From an uncultured Kouleothrix sp. (lineage in GTDB: Bacteria > Chloroflexota > Chloroflexia > Chloroflexales > Roseiflexaceae), in contig CALLYN010000820.1 of the NCBI GenBank assembly GCA_937858455.1, forward strand, positions 1-6,581: DNA of 6,581 nucleotides, written 5' to 3'. The notes beneath the pieces were generated by a model that did not search any database, was not told the origin of the DNA, and saw only the letters and a list, made by a program, of their open reading frames with translations. Of the stretch, positions 1 through 5,483 are shown one piece after another (position 1 is the stretch's first letter; each line of letters starts with the position of its first letter). Made by a program: the position numbers and the translations under genes.

Positions 1-189
1 CCCGGCTGCTACGGCTCGCGCATGACCGGGGCGGGCTTCGGCGGCTGCACCGTCAGCCTGGTCGAAACCGGCGCGATCGAGCGCTTCAAGCACGATGTCG
101 CCGCGGCCTTCCGCCAGGCCACCGGCCGCGACACCACGATCTATGTCTGCCGCGCCAGCGACGGCGTTGGACGCGCGCTGCCCGAGTAG
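1..189 (+). CDS. galK: Galactokinase, C-terminal end (partial)
   Basis: This is the last 62 codons of a gene that begins before the window; it is open from base 1 and stops with TAG at 187-189. Galactokinase phosphorylates alpha-D-galactose at C1 with ATP, the first committed step of the Leloir pathway, in the cytoplasm. The visible part begins with [12 protein letters not shown] at about residues 5-16, the third conserved motif of GHMP-superfamily kinases, and in this exact wording it is typical of galactokinase (E. coli GalK has VRMTGGGFGGC). The end, [12 protein letters not shown], also matches the usual C-terminal strand (YVCKPSQGAG in E. coli). No other galactose gene is visible in the window, so the operon context lies upstream. 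Family and symbol are confident; the catalytic N-terminal part cannot be checked. Confidence 0.9.
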   Translation, partial: PGCYGSRMTGAGFGGCTVSLVETGAIERFKHDVAAAFRQATGRDTTIYVCRASDGVGRALPE

Positions 190-203
190 CGCACCAGTAC
201 GCG

Positions 204-220
204 GCGCGCAGTCCGCGCGC
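204..220 (+). terminator. Weak GC hairpin after galK
   Basis: GCGCGC at 204-209 pairs with GCGCGC at 215-220 around a 5-base loop, 14 bases after the galK stop. No T-run follows, so it is at best a weak or Rho-assisted end signal. In such GC-rich DNA a 6-bp GCGCGC pairing can arise by chance. Confidence 0.2.
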
Positions 221-273
221 GAAATGCCTGCGCGCCTGCACGCCACGATCGAAACAGAACCGCTAGTATAGCG

Positions 274-327
274 ATGTCAAACCGCTCATCCAGGCTTAAC
301 ACGGATTTAAAACCGGTGCGCTAGAAT
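274..327 (+). promoter_or_regulatory. Response-regulator promoter with Pho-box-like repeats
   Basis: A -10-like TAGAAT at 322-327 lies 40 bases before the ATG at 368. No good -35 element sits 17 bases upstream. Instead there are four 7-base units at exactly 11-base steps: ATGTCAA (274), CTCATCC (285), TTAACAC (296) and TTAAAAC (307). The last ends 8 bases before the -10. Repeats in 11-bp phase that replace the -35 element are how PhoB/PhoP-type regulators bind activated promoters. Seen here: the spacing and the AT-rich character against GC-rich surroundings. Inferred: autoregulation by the regulator encoded just downstream. The two upstream units are weak matches. Confidence 0.4.
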
Positions 328-367
328 ATGAAAGAATACTGATTTTAGCGACGCGAAACAACCGATT

Positions 368-1057
368 ATGCCCACAATCTTGCTCGTCGAAGACGAACTG
401 ACGCTCTCGGAAACACTGCGCTACAACCTCGAGCGCGAGGGCTACAGCGTCCTGAGCGCCGCCGACGGCGTGCACGGCCTCGAGCTCGCCCGGCGCGAGC
501 AGCCCGACCTGCTGATCCTCGACATTATGCTGCCGCGACTCGACGGCTTCTCGGTGTGCCGCATCCTGCGCCAGGAGAGCGACGTGCCGATCCTGATGCT
601 CACCGCGCGCCAGGACGAAGTCGACCGCATCGCCGGGCTCGAGCTCGGCGCCGACGACTACGTGGCCAAGCCGTTCAGCCTGGGCGAGCTGCTGGCGCGC
701 GTACGCGCGATCATGCGCCGCACCGACCGCCAGCCCGCCGGCAGCCGCGAGGTGCTCGACGCCGGGGCGCTGCGCGTCGACACCGGCTCGCGGCGCGCGT
801 GGCGCGACAGCGCCGAGCTGACGCTCTCACAGAAAGAGTTCGACCTGCTGACCTGCCTGATCCGCAACCGCGGCATGGCGCTCTCGCGCGATGTACTGCT
901 CGAGCGTGTGTGGGGCTTCGACTTCCTTGGCGACAGCCGCACCGTCGACGTGCACATCCGCTGGCTGCGCGAGAAAGTCGAGCCCGATCCCGGCCGGCCG
1001 ATCTATATTCAAACGGTGCGCGGCGTCGGCTACCGCTTCGAGATCCCGCAGTCTTAG
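368..1057 (+). CDS. OmpR/PhoB-family response regulator
   Basis: A 229-residue DNA-binding response regulator, the usual length for the OmpR/PhoB family. The receiver domain (about residues 1-120) has the acidic pair E8/D9, the phosphoacceptor D52 in LILDIMLP, T79 in MLTA and K101 in the AKPF motif, so all catalytic positions are present. The winged-helix domain (about 130-227) has the recognition-helix region RTVDVHIRWLREKVE and the wing motif TVRGVGYRF. The kinase downstream phosphorylates D52 in the standard scheme, and the protein then binds tandem repeats as a dimer. Its sequence is of the PhoB/PhoP/RegX3 subtype, but the signal (phosphate or another) cannot be proved from this DNA, so no symbol is given. 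The start at ATG 368 places MPTILLVEDE at the normal N-terminus; no clear Shine-Dalgarno precedes it. Confidence 0.93.
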   Translation: MPTILLVEDELTLSETLRYNLEREGYSVLSAADGVHGLELARREQPDLLILDIMLPRLDGFSVCRILRQESDVPILMLTARQDEVDRIAGLELGADDYVAKPFSLGELLARVRAIMRRTDRQPAGSREVLDAGALRVDTGSRRAWRDSAELTLSQKEFDLLTCLIRNRGMALSRDVLLERVWGFDFLGDSRTVDVHIRWLREKVEPDPGRPIYIQTVRGVGYRFEIPQS

Positions 1058-1081
1058 CAGCGCTCTGAAGAACGCGCGCGG

Positions 1082-1102
1082 GGCGGCGATCATCGCGCCG
1101 CC
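1082..1102 (+). terminator. Possible attenuator hairpin between regulator and kinase
   Basis: GGCGGC (1082-1087) pairs with GCCGCC (1097-1102), with a further GA/TC pairing inside and a small bulge; only three T follow. It lies 25 bases after the regulator stop, within a 174-base gap to the kinase start. It could reduce read-through into the kinase gene or simply be chance pairing in GC-rich DNA. The rest of the gap (1103-1231) shows no gene or clear promoter. Confidence 0.2.
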
Positions 1103-1231
1103 TTTCAGGCAGGCGCTCGGGCATATCGCAATGCACATGCCTCCGGCGCGCCGCCATACGGGCGCACTCGGCCGCGCCCCCGCGCCTTTGCAGCGCGCCG
1201 CGTGCGGCATGGCGCACATCCCCACGGTGTT

Positions 1232-2515
1232 ATGACAGCACTCGACACCATCCTGCTGCTCGCCTTCCTGGCGGCCCTGGCCACCGCGATCTGGCTGTGG
1301 CGCCGCCGCCTGACGATCATCGAAAGCCCGCCGCCGCCGGCCGAGCAGTTCACGCCAATGTTTCGCGTAGCCGCCGACGCCCTCGACGCCGGGCTGGTGA
1401 TCGTTGGCGCCGAGCGCGAGGTGCGCTACCTGAACCAGCAGGCCGAGCTGCTGCTGGGCATCGGGGCCGGCGAAGCCACGGGCGCGGGGCTGATCAGCGT
1501 CGTGCGCGACTACCAGGCCGACACGCTGGTGCAAGACGTGCTGCGCGACGGCGAGGCGCGCGAGCTGGTGCTGCAGCCCATCCAGGGCGGGCGCACGCTG
1601 CGGCTGCGCGCCAGATCGATCGACGCAGGCGACTTCCGCGGCGTGGCGCTGCTGATCCGCGACGTCACCCAGCTGAACCTGCTCGAGCGCGCGCGGCGCG
1701 ACATGGTGGCGAATGTGTCGCACGAGCTGCGCACGCCGCTGGCCTCGGTGAAGCTGCTGGTCGAGACACTGCAATCGGCGCCGCCGCCGCCAATCGCCGA
1801 GCGCATGCTCACCCAGATGGCCCAGGAAGTCGACGCGGTGACGCAGCTCGTCGACGAGCTGCACGAGCTGTCGCAGATCGAGTCGGGGCGGGTGGCGCTG
1901 AAGCTGGCGCCGACGCAGCTGGAGGCGGTGACGAGCCGCGCAATCGAGCGCATCAGGCCGCAGGCCGAGCGCAAATCGCTGCGCATCAGCGCCGAAGTAG
2001 CCGCCGAGCTGCCGCCGGTGCTCATGGACGCGGGGCGGATCGGCCAGGTGCTGCTGAACCTGCTGCACAACGCGATCAAGTTCACACCCGAAGGCGGCGC
2101 GATCAGCGTCCGCGCCACCGTCGTGAGCGTCGGCGTCGACACCGGCAAAGTTGGCTATGTCGAGCGCCGCCTCAACCACGAGCCGCACCCCTACCCGCCG
2201 GGCGAGCGCCGCCAGCGCACGCCGGCGCTCGCACGCCAGGGCCGCCCGGCCATCGCGCTGCCGCAGGCGCTAGGCCCGGGCGATTGGATGCAGATCTGCG
2301 TGTCGGACACCGGCATCGGCATCCCGCGCGCCGAGGTATCGCGCGTATTCGAGCGCTTCTACAAAGTCGACCGCGCGCGCACCCGCAATGCGGGCGGCAC
2401 CGGGCTGGGCCTGGCAATCGCCAAGCACCTGGTCGAGGGGCACGGCGGCTGCATCTGGGCGATAAGCGAAGAAGGCGCCGGCTCGACCTTCTCGCTCATG
2501 CTGCCGCTGGCCTAA
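1232..2515 (+). CDS. PAS-domain membrane sensor histidine kinase (PhoR-like) with an inserted segment
   Basis: A 427-residue kinase, partner of the regulator just upstream. One membrane helix (about residues 3-22) is followed by arginines, so the N-terminus is an anchor with no extracytoplasmic sensor. A PAS-like domain covers about 43-150, with GLVIVGAEREVRYLN. The HisKA domain has the phosphoacceptor H164 in NVSHELRTPL. The ATP-binding domain has the N box LLNLLHNAIKFTPEGG (N280), the G1 box DTGIGIP (359-365), the F box FERFYKVD and the G2 box GGTGLGLAI (388-396). All motifs needed for autophosphorylation are intact. Between the N and G1 boxes, about residues 298-350 form a proline- and arginine-rich insertion not usual in this fold. 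ATG 1232 is preferred because the membrane helix then starts at once; an in-frame GTG at 1202 would add ten polar residues. Neither start has a clear ribosome binding site. Confidence 0.9.
   Translation: MTALDTILLLAFLAALATAIWLWRRRLTIIESPPPPAEQFTPMFRVAADALDAGLVIVGAEREVRYLNQQAELLLGIGAGEATGAGLISVVRDYQADTLVQDVLRDGEARELVLQPIQGGRTLRLRARSIDAGDFRGVALLIRDVTQLNLLERARRDMVANVSHELRTPLASVKLLVETLQSAPPPPIAERMLTQMAQEVDAVTQLVDELHELSQIESGRVALKLAPTQLEAVTSRAIERIRPQAERKSLRISAEVAAELPPVLMDAGRIGQVLLNLLHNAIKFTPEGGAISVRATVVSVGVDTGKVGYVERRLNHEPHPYPPGERRQRTPALARQGRPAIALPQALGPGDWMQICVSDTGIGIPRAEVSRVFERFYKVDRARTRNAGGTGLGLAIAKHLVEGHGGCIWAISEEGAGSTFSLMLPLA
2202..2232 (+). repeat. 10-bp inverted repeat inside the kinase insertion
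   Basis: GCGAGCGCCG at 2202-2211 is perfectly complementary to CGGCGCTCGC at 2223-2232, with an 11-base loop. In addition CGAGCGCCGCC occurs twice as a direct repeat (2161-2171 and 2203-2213), 42 bases or 14 codons apart. Both fall within the part of the kinase gene that encodes the unusual insertion. This suggests the segment arose from a palindromic repeat or a local duplication, kept in frame. Confidence 0.55.
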
Positions 2516-2544
2516 TAACACCAAATTCGCTTGATTACTGACAC

Positions 2545-2575
2545 TTGGGTGGGGTCTGGGGGGCGGCTTCGCCGC
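2545..2575 (+). repeat. G-run plus GC hairpin (REP-like)
   Basis: Three G runs (GGG, GGGG, GGGGGG) at 2547-2563 are followed by a small hairpin, GCGGC (2563-2567), loop TTC, GCCGC (2571-2575). It lies 30 bases after the kinase stop, in the convergent gap. The pattern of a G-rich run followed by a GC stem with a three-base loop recurs at the right end of the window (6552-6580). It may be a dispersed extragenic repeat; two loosely similar copies are weak evidence. Confidence 0.3.
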
Positions 2576-2585
2576 GCCTGTTTTG

Positions 2586-2628
2586 TTTGTAATGCCCTGC
2601 CCGGCAAAGCCGGGCAGGGCATTACAAA
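2586..2628. repeat. Perfect 20-bp-stem palindrome in convergent gap
   Basis: Bases 2586-2605 pair without a mismatch with 2609-2628 around an AAA loop; the core arms are TGCCCTGCCCGGC and GCCGGGCAGGGCA. It lies 70 bases after the + strand kinase and 68 bases after the end of the minus-strand dehydrogenase, where a shared end signal would be expected. The T-rich bases are before the stem and the A-rich bases after it on the + strand, the reverse of a bidirectional intrinsic terminator, and they pair with each other. Its exactness suggests a recent insertion of a palindromic element or a cruciform. It may still block transcription as an RNA hairpin. No gene is seen in 2516-2696. Confidence 0.7.
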
Positions 2629-2696
2629 AAGCAAGCGATCAAGCTGAACAAGCCCACACAATAATGGCTGAGTTCCACGCTGCCGCAGGCAATAGA

Positions 2697-3770
2697 CTAC
2701 GCACTCAAGGTCGGCCATACCGCAAGCTTGGTGCGCACGCGCTTGATCACCTCGTCGGTGAACTCGCTGGTGGTGGCGTGCCCCTGCAAGTCGGCGGTGC
2801 GCACGCCATCGTACACGGTCTCGAACACCGACTCAGAGATCGCGCGCGCGGCCAGCGCGGCGTTTTCGCCGATGTACGAGAGCAGCGAGCCGCCGGCCAG
2901 GATCATCGCCATGGGGTTGGCCAGGTTCTTGCGGAACAGCGAAGGCGCGGTGCCGTGCGGCGCCTCGGCCATTACCACGCGGGTGTTCCACGCATCGTCG
3001 AAGCCGATCAGCAGCGACTCGGAGCCAGCGATCGAGCCAAACATCTGCAGCACCAGGTCGCTCATGCAGTCGCCGTCGCGGTTCAGCGTGGGGATCACCA
3101 GCGCGTCGCCCATGTTGCCCAGCAGCAGCGCGTAGGTCGCGTCGATCAGCTGCGGGTCGTACTTCACGTCGCCGTGGCGCTGCGCTGCGGCGTCCATCTC
3201 CTCTTTCAGCATGCCCTCGTACACCGGGCTGACGGTATACTTCGGCCCGCCAAACACCTTGGCGTGCATGCGCCTGGCGTGGCGAAAGGCGTACTCGGCC
3301 ACGGCGCGGCAGTGGCGGCGGGTGATGCGCTCGGTGCGAAAGGCGACCTCGTCGAGACCCGAGCCCTCGCGCCACTCCTTGGCGCCGTAGGCGTCGCCAA
3401 CGGCCATGCGGATCACCGAGATCGGCGCGTAGACGCCGCCAACGGGGCGCACGCCAGGGATGCGCCGGCCAGTGCGTACGATCACCGTGCCGTCGACGTG
3501 CTCGCGCAGGATCGCGTTGGGGCTGCCGATGTCGCCCTTAGCCTCGGGCGTGATCGTGGCGGCCTTGAGGCCCAAGCCGGCCTGCAGCATCGCCTCGGCA
3601 GCCTCGTGCACCACCTGGTTGTTCGTCGCGCGCCGCCGCTCCAGGCTCAGGTCGTAGCGCTGAAAGGCTAGCTCCACGCCGGTGACGGCCGGGTCGAGCA
3701 CGCGCAGCGCCTCATCAAGCAGCTCCTGGCCGGTCTGGTCGCCTTCAAGCACAACAATGGTGCGGTTCAT
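2697..3770 (-). CDS. Isocitrate/isopropylmalate dehydrogenase family protein
   Basis: A 357-residue cytoplasmic beta-decarboxylating dehydrogenase. The family oxidises a 2-hydroxy acid (isocitrate, 3-isopropylmalate, homoisocitrate or tartrate) with NAD(P)+ and releases CO2. Visible motifs: the N-terminal VLEGDQTGQEL, the substrate loop SPNAILR (S83, N85, R89) with R99, then R121 and Y128 at the spacing of Arg153/Tyr160 in E. coli isocitrate dehydrogenase, metal-binding aspartates around D234/D238 in DGDCMSD, and the cofactor loop HGTAP at 272-276. The SxNxxxR loop favours isocitrate over isopropylmalate as substrate. The residues after HGTAP (SLFRKNLANP) do not match the classical NADP motif, so cofactor is undecided. 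ATG 3770 is supported by TAGGAGAAAG (SD core at 3783-3788) 12 bases upstream. It is divergent from the ferredoxin gene; no other TCA-cycle or leucine gene is near. Exact substrate is not certain. Confidence 0.85.
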   Translation of the reverse strand: MNRTIVVLEGDQTGQELLDEALRVLDPAVTGVELAFQRYDLSLERRRATNNQVVHEAAEAMLQAGLGLKAATITPEAKGDIGSPNAILREHVDGTVIVRTGRRIPGVRPVGGVYAPISVIRMAVGDAYGAKEWREGSGLDEVAFRTERITRRHCRAVAEYAFRHARRMHAKVFGGPKYTVSPVYEGMLKEEMDAAAQRHGDVKYDPQLIDATYALLLGNMGDALVIPTLNRDGDCMSDLVLQMFGSIAGSESLLIGFDDAWNTRVVMAEAPHGTAPSLFRKNLANPMAMILAGGSLLSYIGENAALAARAISESVFETVYDGVRTADLQGHATTSEFTDEVIKRVRTKLAVWPTLSA

Positions 3771-3894
3771 GGGTTCTCGCTTTCTCCTAGAGCCTGCCGG
3801 GCAGGCGCCCAGCAGGCAAGCTTCTGCGACCGGGCGCCCGCGCAGCGCGCCCTATAGCAAAAGCCTAGCCGACGTGCCCCAAGTATACCCGATA

Positions 3895-3923
3895 TTGCCG
3901 GCTGCACCCGGCGCGGCTATAAT
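3895..3923 (+). promoter_or_regulatory. Sigma70-type promoter of the ferredoxin gene
   Basis: TTGCCG (3895-3900) and a consensus TATAAT (3918-3923) are separated by exactly 17 bases, 38 bases before the ATG at 3962. This lies in the 191-base divergent gap. On the other strand a TATACT (3887 to 3882) could serve as -10 for the dehydrogenase gene but lacks a recognisable -35. The dehydrogenase leader also contains a GCCTGC/GCAGGC hairpin (3792-3806). Confidence 0.65.
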
Positions 3924-3961
3924 GCCAGCGCCATCCGCCAGCCTAGCGAAAGGTACCGCGC

Positions 3962-4327
3962 ATGTCGCTGCAAGAAGAGCTTCGCGCCAAAGCCGCCGAG
4001 TATCTGATCGGCGATTACACCCGGCATATTTTGCTCTGCGCCGACCAGACCGAGCCGAAGTGCTCGCCCAAGCAGGCCAGCATCGAGTCGTGGGATTACC
4101 TGAAGAAGCGCCTGAAAGACTTGCGGCTATCGCTGGTGCGCGGCGGGGTGTACCGCACCAAGGCGAACTGCCTGCGGGTGTGCGTGCACGGCCCGATCGC
4201 GGTGGTGTACCCGGAGGGCGTGTGGTATCACTCGTGCACGCCGGCCGTGCTCGAGCGGATCATCCAGGAGCACCTGATCGGCGGCGCGGTGGTGGAGGAA
4301 TATGTGTTCGCGCGCAACCCGCTGTAG
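3962..4327 (+). CDS. Thioredoxin-like 2Fe-2S ferredoxin
   Basis: A 121-residue soluble protein of the thioredoxin-fold (2Fe-2S) ferredoxin family (Shethna type/NuoE-like). The four cluster cysteines are readable: C26 and C34 in [11 protein letters not shown], then C70 and C74 in NCLRVC; the second pair has the Cx3C spacing of this family. Further family features are the start of the fold at HILLCAD and the block [17 protein letters not shown], which adds a fifth cysteine, C92. Such proteins carry single electrons; the partner is unknown, and no reductase or dehydrogenase subunit is adjacent on this strand. ATG 3962 follows AAAGG (3949-3953) with 8 bases between. The stop TAG (4325-4327) lies inside a long palindrome. 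Family is confident, role is not. Confidence 0.88.
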   Translation: MSLQEELRAKAAEYLIGDYTRHILLCADQTEPKCSPKQASIESWDYLKKRLKDLRLSLVRGGVYRTKANCLRVCVHGPIAVVYPEGVWYHSCTPAVLERIIQEHLIGGAVVEEYVFARNPL

Positions 4328-4353
4328 CGCCGCCGCGCGGCGGCGCTACAGCG
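4320..4353. repeat. 34-bp perfect palindrome across the ferredoxin stop codon
   Basis: Bases 4320-4353 read the same on both strands, centred on GCGC at 4335-4338; the arms contain GCTGTAGCGCCGCC and its complement. It includes the last codons and stop of the ferredoxin gene and ends 9 bases before the stop of the convergent ridA gene. It would form a very stable hairpin in either transcript and could separate the two units, although no T-run follows on either strand. Confidence 0.7.
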
Positions 4354-4362
4354 CGGCGGCAC

Positions 4363-4743
4363 CTAGCTGCGGGTGGCGATCGCCTCGATCTCGACGCGCA
4401 CGTCGCGCGGCAGCCGCGCCACCTGAACCGTCGAGCGCGCCGGCGGGTCGGCCGGGAAGAACTCGGCGTACACCGCGTTCATGGCCGCGAACTCGCCCAT
4501 ATCGGCCAGAAACACCGTGGTCTTCAGCACCTGGCCAAGCGAGCTGCCGGCCGCCGCCAGCAGCGCCTGCAAATTGCCAAGCACCTGGCGTGTCTGCGCG
4601 GTGATATCGCCCTCGACGACCGTGCCGGCCGGCGTCAGCGGGATCTGCCCCGAGCAGAACACCAGATTGTCGAGGGTGATCGCCTGCGAGTACGGGCCGA
4701 TCGCCTGGGGTGCGTCGGCGGTGGCGACAATACTCCGAGCCAT
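4363..4743 (-). CDS. ridA: RidA family enamine/imine deaminase
   Basis: A 126-residue protein of the RidA (YjgF/YER057c/UK114) family, at the usual length of 120-130. Members hydrolyse 2-aminoacrylate and related enamine/imine intermediates from pyridoxal-phosphate enzymes, preventing damage to those enzymes; they act as cytoplasmic trimers. Visible family positions are AIGPYSQA (Y18), FCSGQIPLTP at 29-38, NLQALLAAAG, and the signature PARSTVQVARLPRDVRVEIEA with the catalytic-type arginine R103 and the acidic E118/E120. Start ATG 4743 has a strong Shine-Dalgarno GGGAGG (4750-4755 on the opposite strand) six bases away. It lies downstream of the rhodanese gene on the same strand but probably has its own promoter in the 149-base gap. 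Family is confident; that it is the RidA subfamily rather than Rid1-7 is likely from the arginine. Confidence 0.92.
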   Translation of the reverse strand: MARSIVATADAPQAIGPYSQAITLDNLVFCSGQIPLTPAGTVVEGDITAQTRQVLGNLQALLAAAGSSLGQVLKTTVFLADMGEFAAMNAVYAEFFPADPPARSTVQVARLPRDVRVEIEAIATRS

Positions 4744-4857
4744 GAGCTGCCTCCCGTGGGCTAATGCAACCGCCGAGTGCGGGTTGCAGATTGCAGGGTA
4801 CGCCCGCGCGCCACAGCACAGCGCGCTGCGATAGCGGCCGGGCGCGATTCGCCCCCT

Positions 4858-4885
4858 ATTCTACCCGATCTTTGGCGGCGACCAA
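4858..4885 (-). promoter_or_regulatory. Candidate ridA promoter
   Basis: On the minus strand TTGGTC (4885 to 4880) and TAGAAT (4863 to 4858) are 16 bases apart, between the rhodanese stop and ridA. This would give a leader of about 105 bases. The -10 is good and the -35 moderate. Just upstream the rhodanese stop codon forms the loop of a GGCCGC/GCGGCC hairpin (4887-4901), which may end the rhodanese transcript, though it has no T-run. Confidence 0.45.
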
Positions 4886-4892
4886 TGGCCGC

Positions 4893-5240
4893 TCAGCGGC
4901 CGCGCTTCACCGGCAGGCCGCTGCGCGCCCAGGCGAGCATACCGCCGCGCATGTTCAGCACATTGGTGAAGCCGGCGCGCTTGAGCACCGACTGCGCCAC
5001 GCCGCTGCGGCTGCCCGAGTGGCACACCACCACGATCGGCTGCTCGCGCGGCAGGCCGGCGCTGCGCTGAGAGATCTGGCTCAGCGGCATAAGCTTGCTG
5101 CCGGCGATGTGGCCCTCGGCGTACTCCGCCGGCTCGCGCACATCGAGAATGAACAGCTTCTCGCCGGCGGCCTGCCGGCTCTGAACGTCTTCCGGCGTCA
5201 CCTGCGAGGGATCGGCTTTACGGTTGAAGAACCCAAACAT
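4893..5240 (-). CDS. Single-domain rhodanese-like protein
   Basis: A 115-residue protein with one rhodanese domain; such proteins transfer sulfane sulfur through a cysteine persulfide, often from thiosulfate or as carriers in sulfur metabolism. Motifs in order: VTPEDVQSRQAAGEKLFILDVREPAEYAEGHI split as LDVREPAEY (32-40) and EGHIAGS (42-48), then the active loop CHSGSRS with C73 and R78 (the CX5R pattern), and the C-terminal NMRGGMLAW. It is cytoplasmic, with no signal peptide. ATG 5240 is chosen because AGGAGA stands about nine bases upstream (GAGGAGAAAGC) and MFGFFNRK begins the domain; reading further upstream would add 32 residues with no family likeness. It is the first minus-strand gene before the 5241-5516 non-coding stretch. 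I could not identify a convincing promoter. Confidence 0.9.
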   Translation of the reverse strand: MFGFFNRKADPSQVTPEDVQSRQAAGEKLFILDVREPAEYAEGHIAGSKLMPLSQISQRSAGLPREQPIVVVCHSGSRSGVAQSVLKRAGFTNVLNMRGGMLAWARSGLPVKRGR

Positions 5241-5348
5241 TGTGTGCTTTCTCCTCTTGCCATTCGGCGGTATACGCGGCCACGCCCAGGTGGCGCCGCT
5301 AGGCGCGCGCCCGGTGCATATACTGATCTGATGCATGCTCGGGCCAGG

Positions 5349-5446
5349 TGGTTACACCGCCTGGGCTGCTTCCCATTGAGCCGGCCTGAGCTTGGGCGAT
5401 GCGGCAGCGGCACGGCCGGAAGCGGCCTGGCGCCAGGCTGTAACCA
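5349..5446. other. 98-bp structured element with inverted ends
   Basis: The ends are TGGTTACA (5349-5356) and TGTAACCA (5439-5446), followed inward by GCCTGG (5359-5364) and CCAGGC (5433-5438), giving 14 paired bases with one 2-base bulge. Inside, GCTGCTTCC (5365-5373) pairs with GGAAGCGGC (5418-5426, one G-U), and alternatively CCGGCC (5381-5386) pairs with GGCCGG (5414-5419). The whole stretch folds into one long imperfect hairpin on either strand. It lies about 110 bases before the rhodanese ATG and about 70 before the OsmC fragment. It could be a small palindromic mobile element (MITE-like), a leader structure or a small RNA. I do not recognise a known riboswitch in it. No protein gene is seen in 5241-5516. 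Confidence 0.5.
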
Positions 5447-5483
5447 ATGGCGCCGATATGGCATCGTATGAACAGGGTCAGGC

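Noticed and set aside
827..2188. A 453-codon open frame on the minus strand
   Set aside because: It overlaps the regulator and kinase antisense, is dominated by Arg/Ala/Gln/His low-complexity stretches and has no motif; it is a shadow of GC-rich coding DNA.
2586..2628. Classical bidirectional Rho-independent terminator
   Set aside because: T-rich bases precede the stem and A-rich bases follow it on the + strand, so neither transcript would have a U-run after the hairpin.
2583..3671. A 362-codon open frame on the + strand
   Set aside because: It is antisense to the dehydrogenase, whose motifs are clear, and starts inside the palindrome; composition is typical of an antisense shadow.
3682..4764. 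A 360-codon open frame on the + strand
   Set aside because: It runs across the ferredoxin gene in another frame, antisense to ridA and across the divergent promoter; no recognisable domain.
5241..5336. Upstream extension of the rhodanese by 32 residues
   Set aside because: The extra residues have no family likeness, and the strong ribosome binding site supports the start at 5240.
5337..5423. Signal recognition particle RNA on the minus strand
   Set aside because: CAGG and AGCAGCC occur in the right order and flanking helices can be drawn, but 14 bases rather than 10 separate them, the GGAA tetraloop is missing, one key pair is a mismatch, and a competing longer stem uses the same bases.
4764..5471. 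A 235-codon open frame on the + strand
   Set aside because: It is antisense to the rhodanese gene, which has its active-site loop and a ribosome binding site; no motif in the shadow frame.
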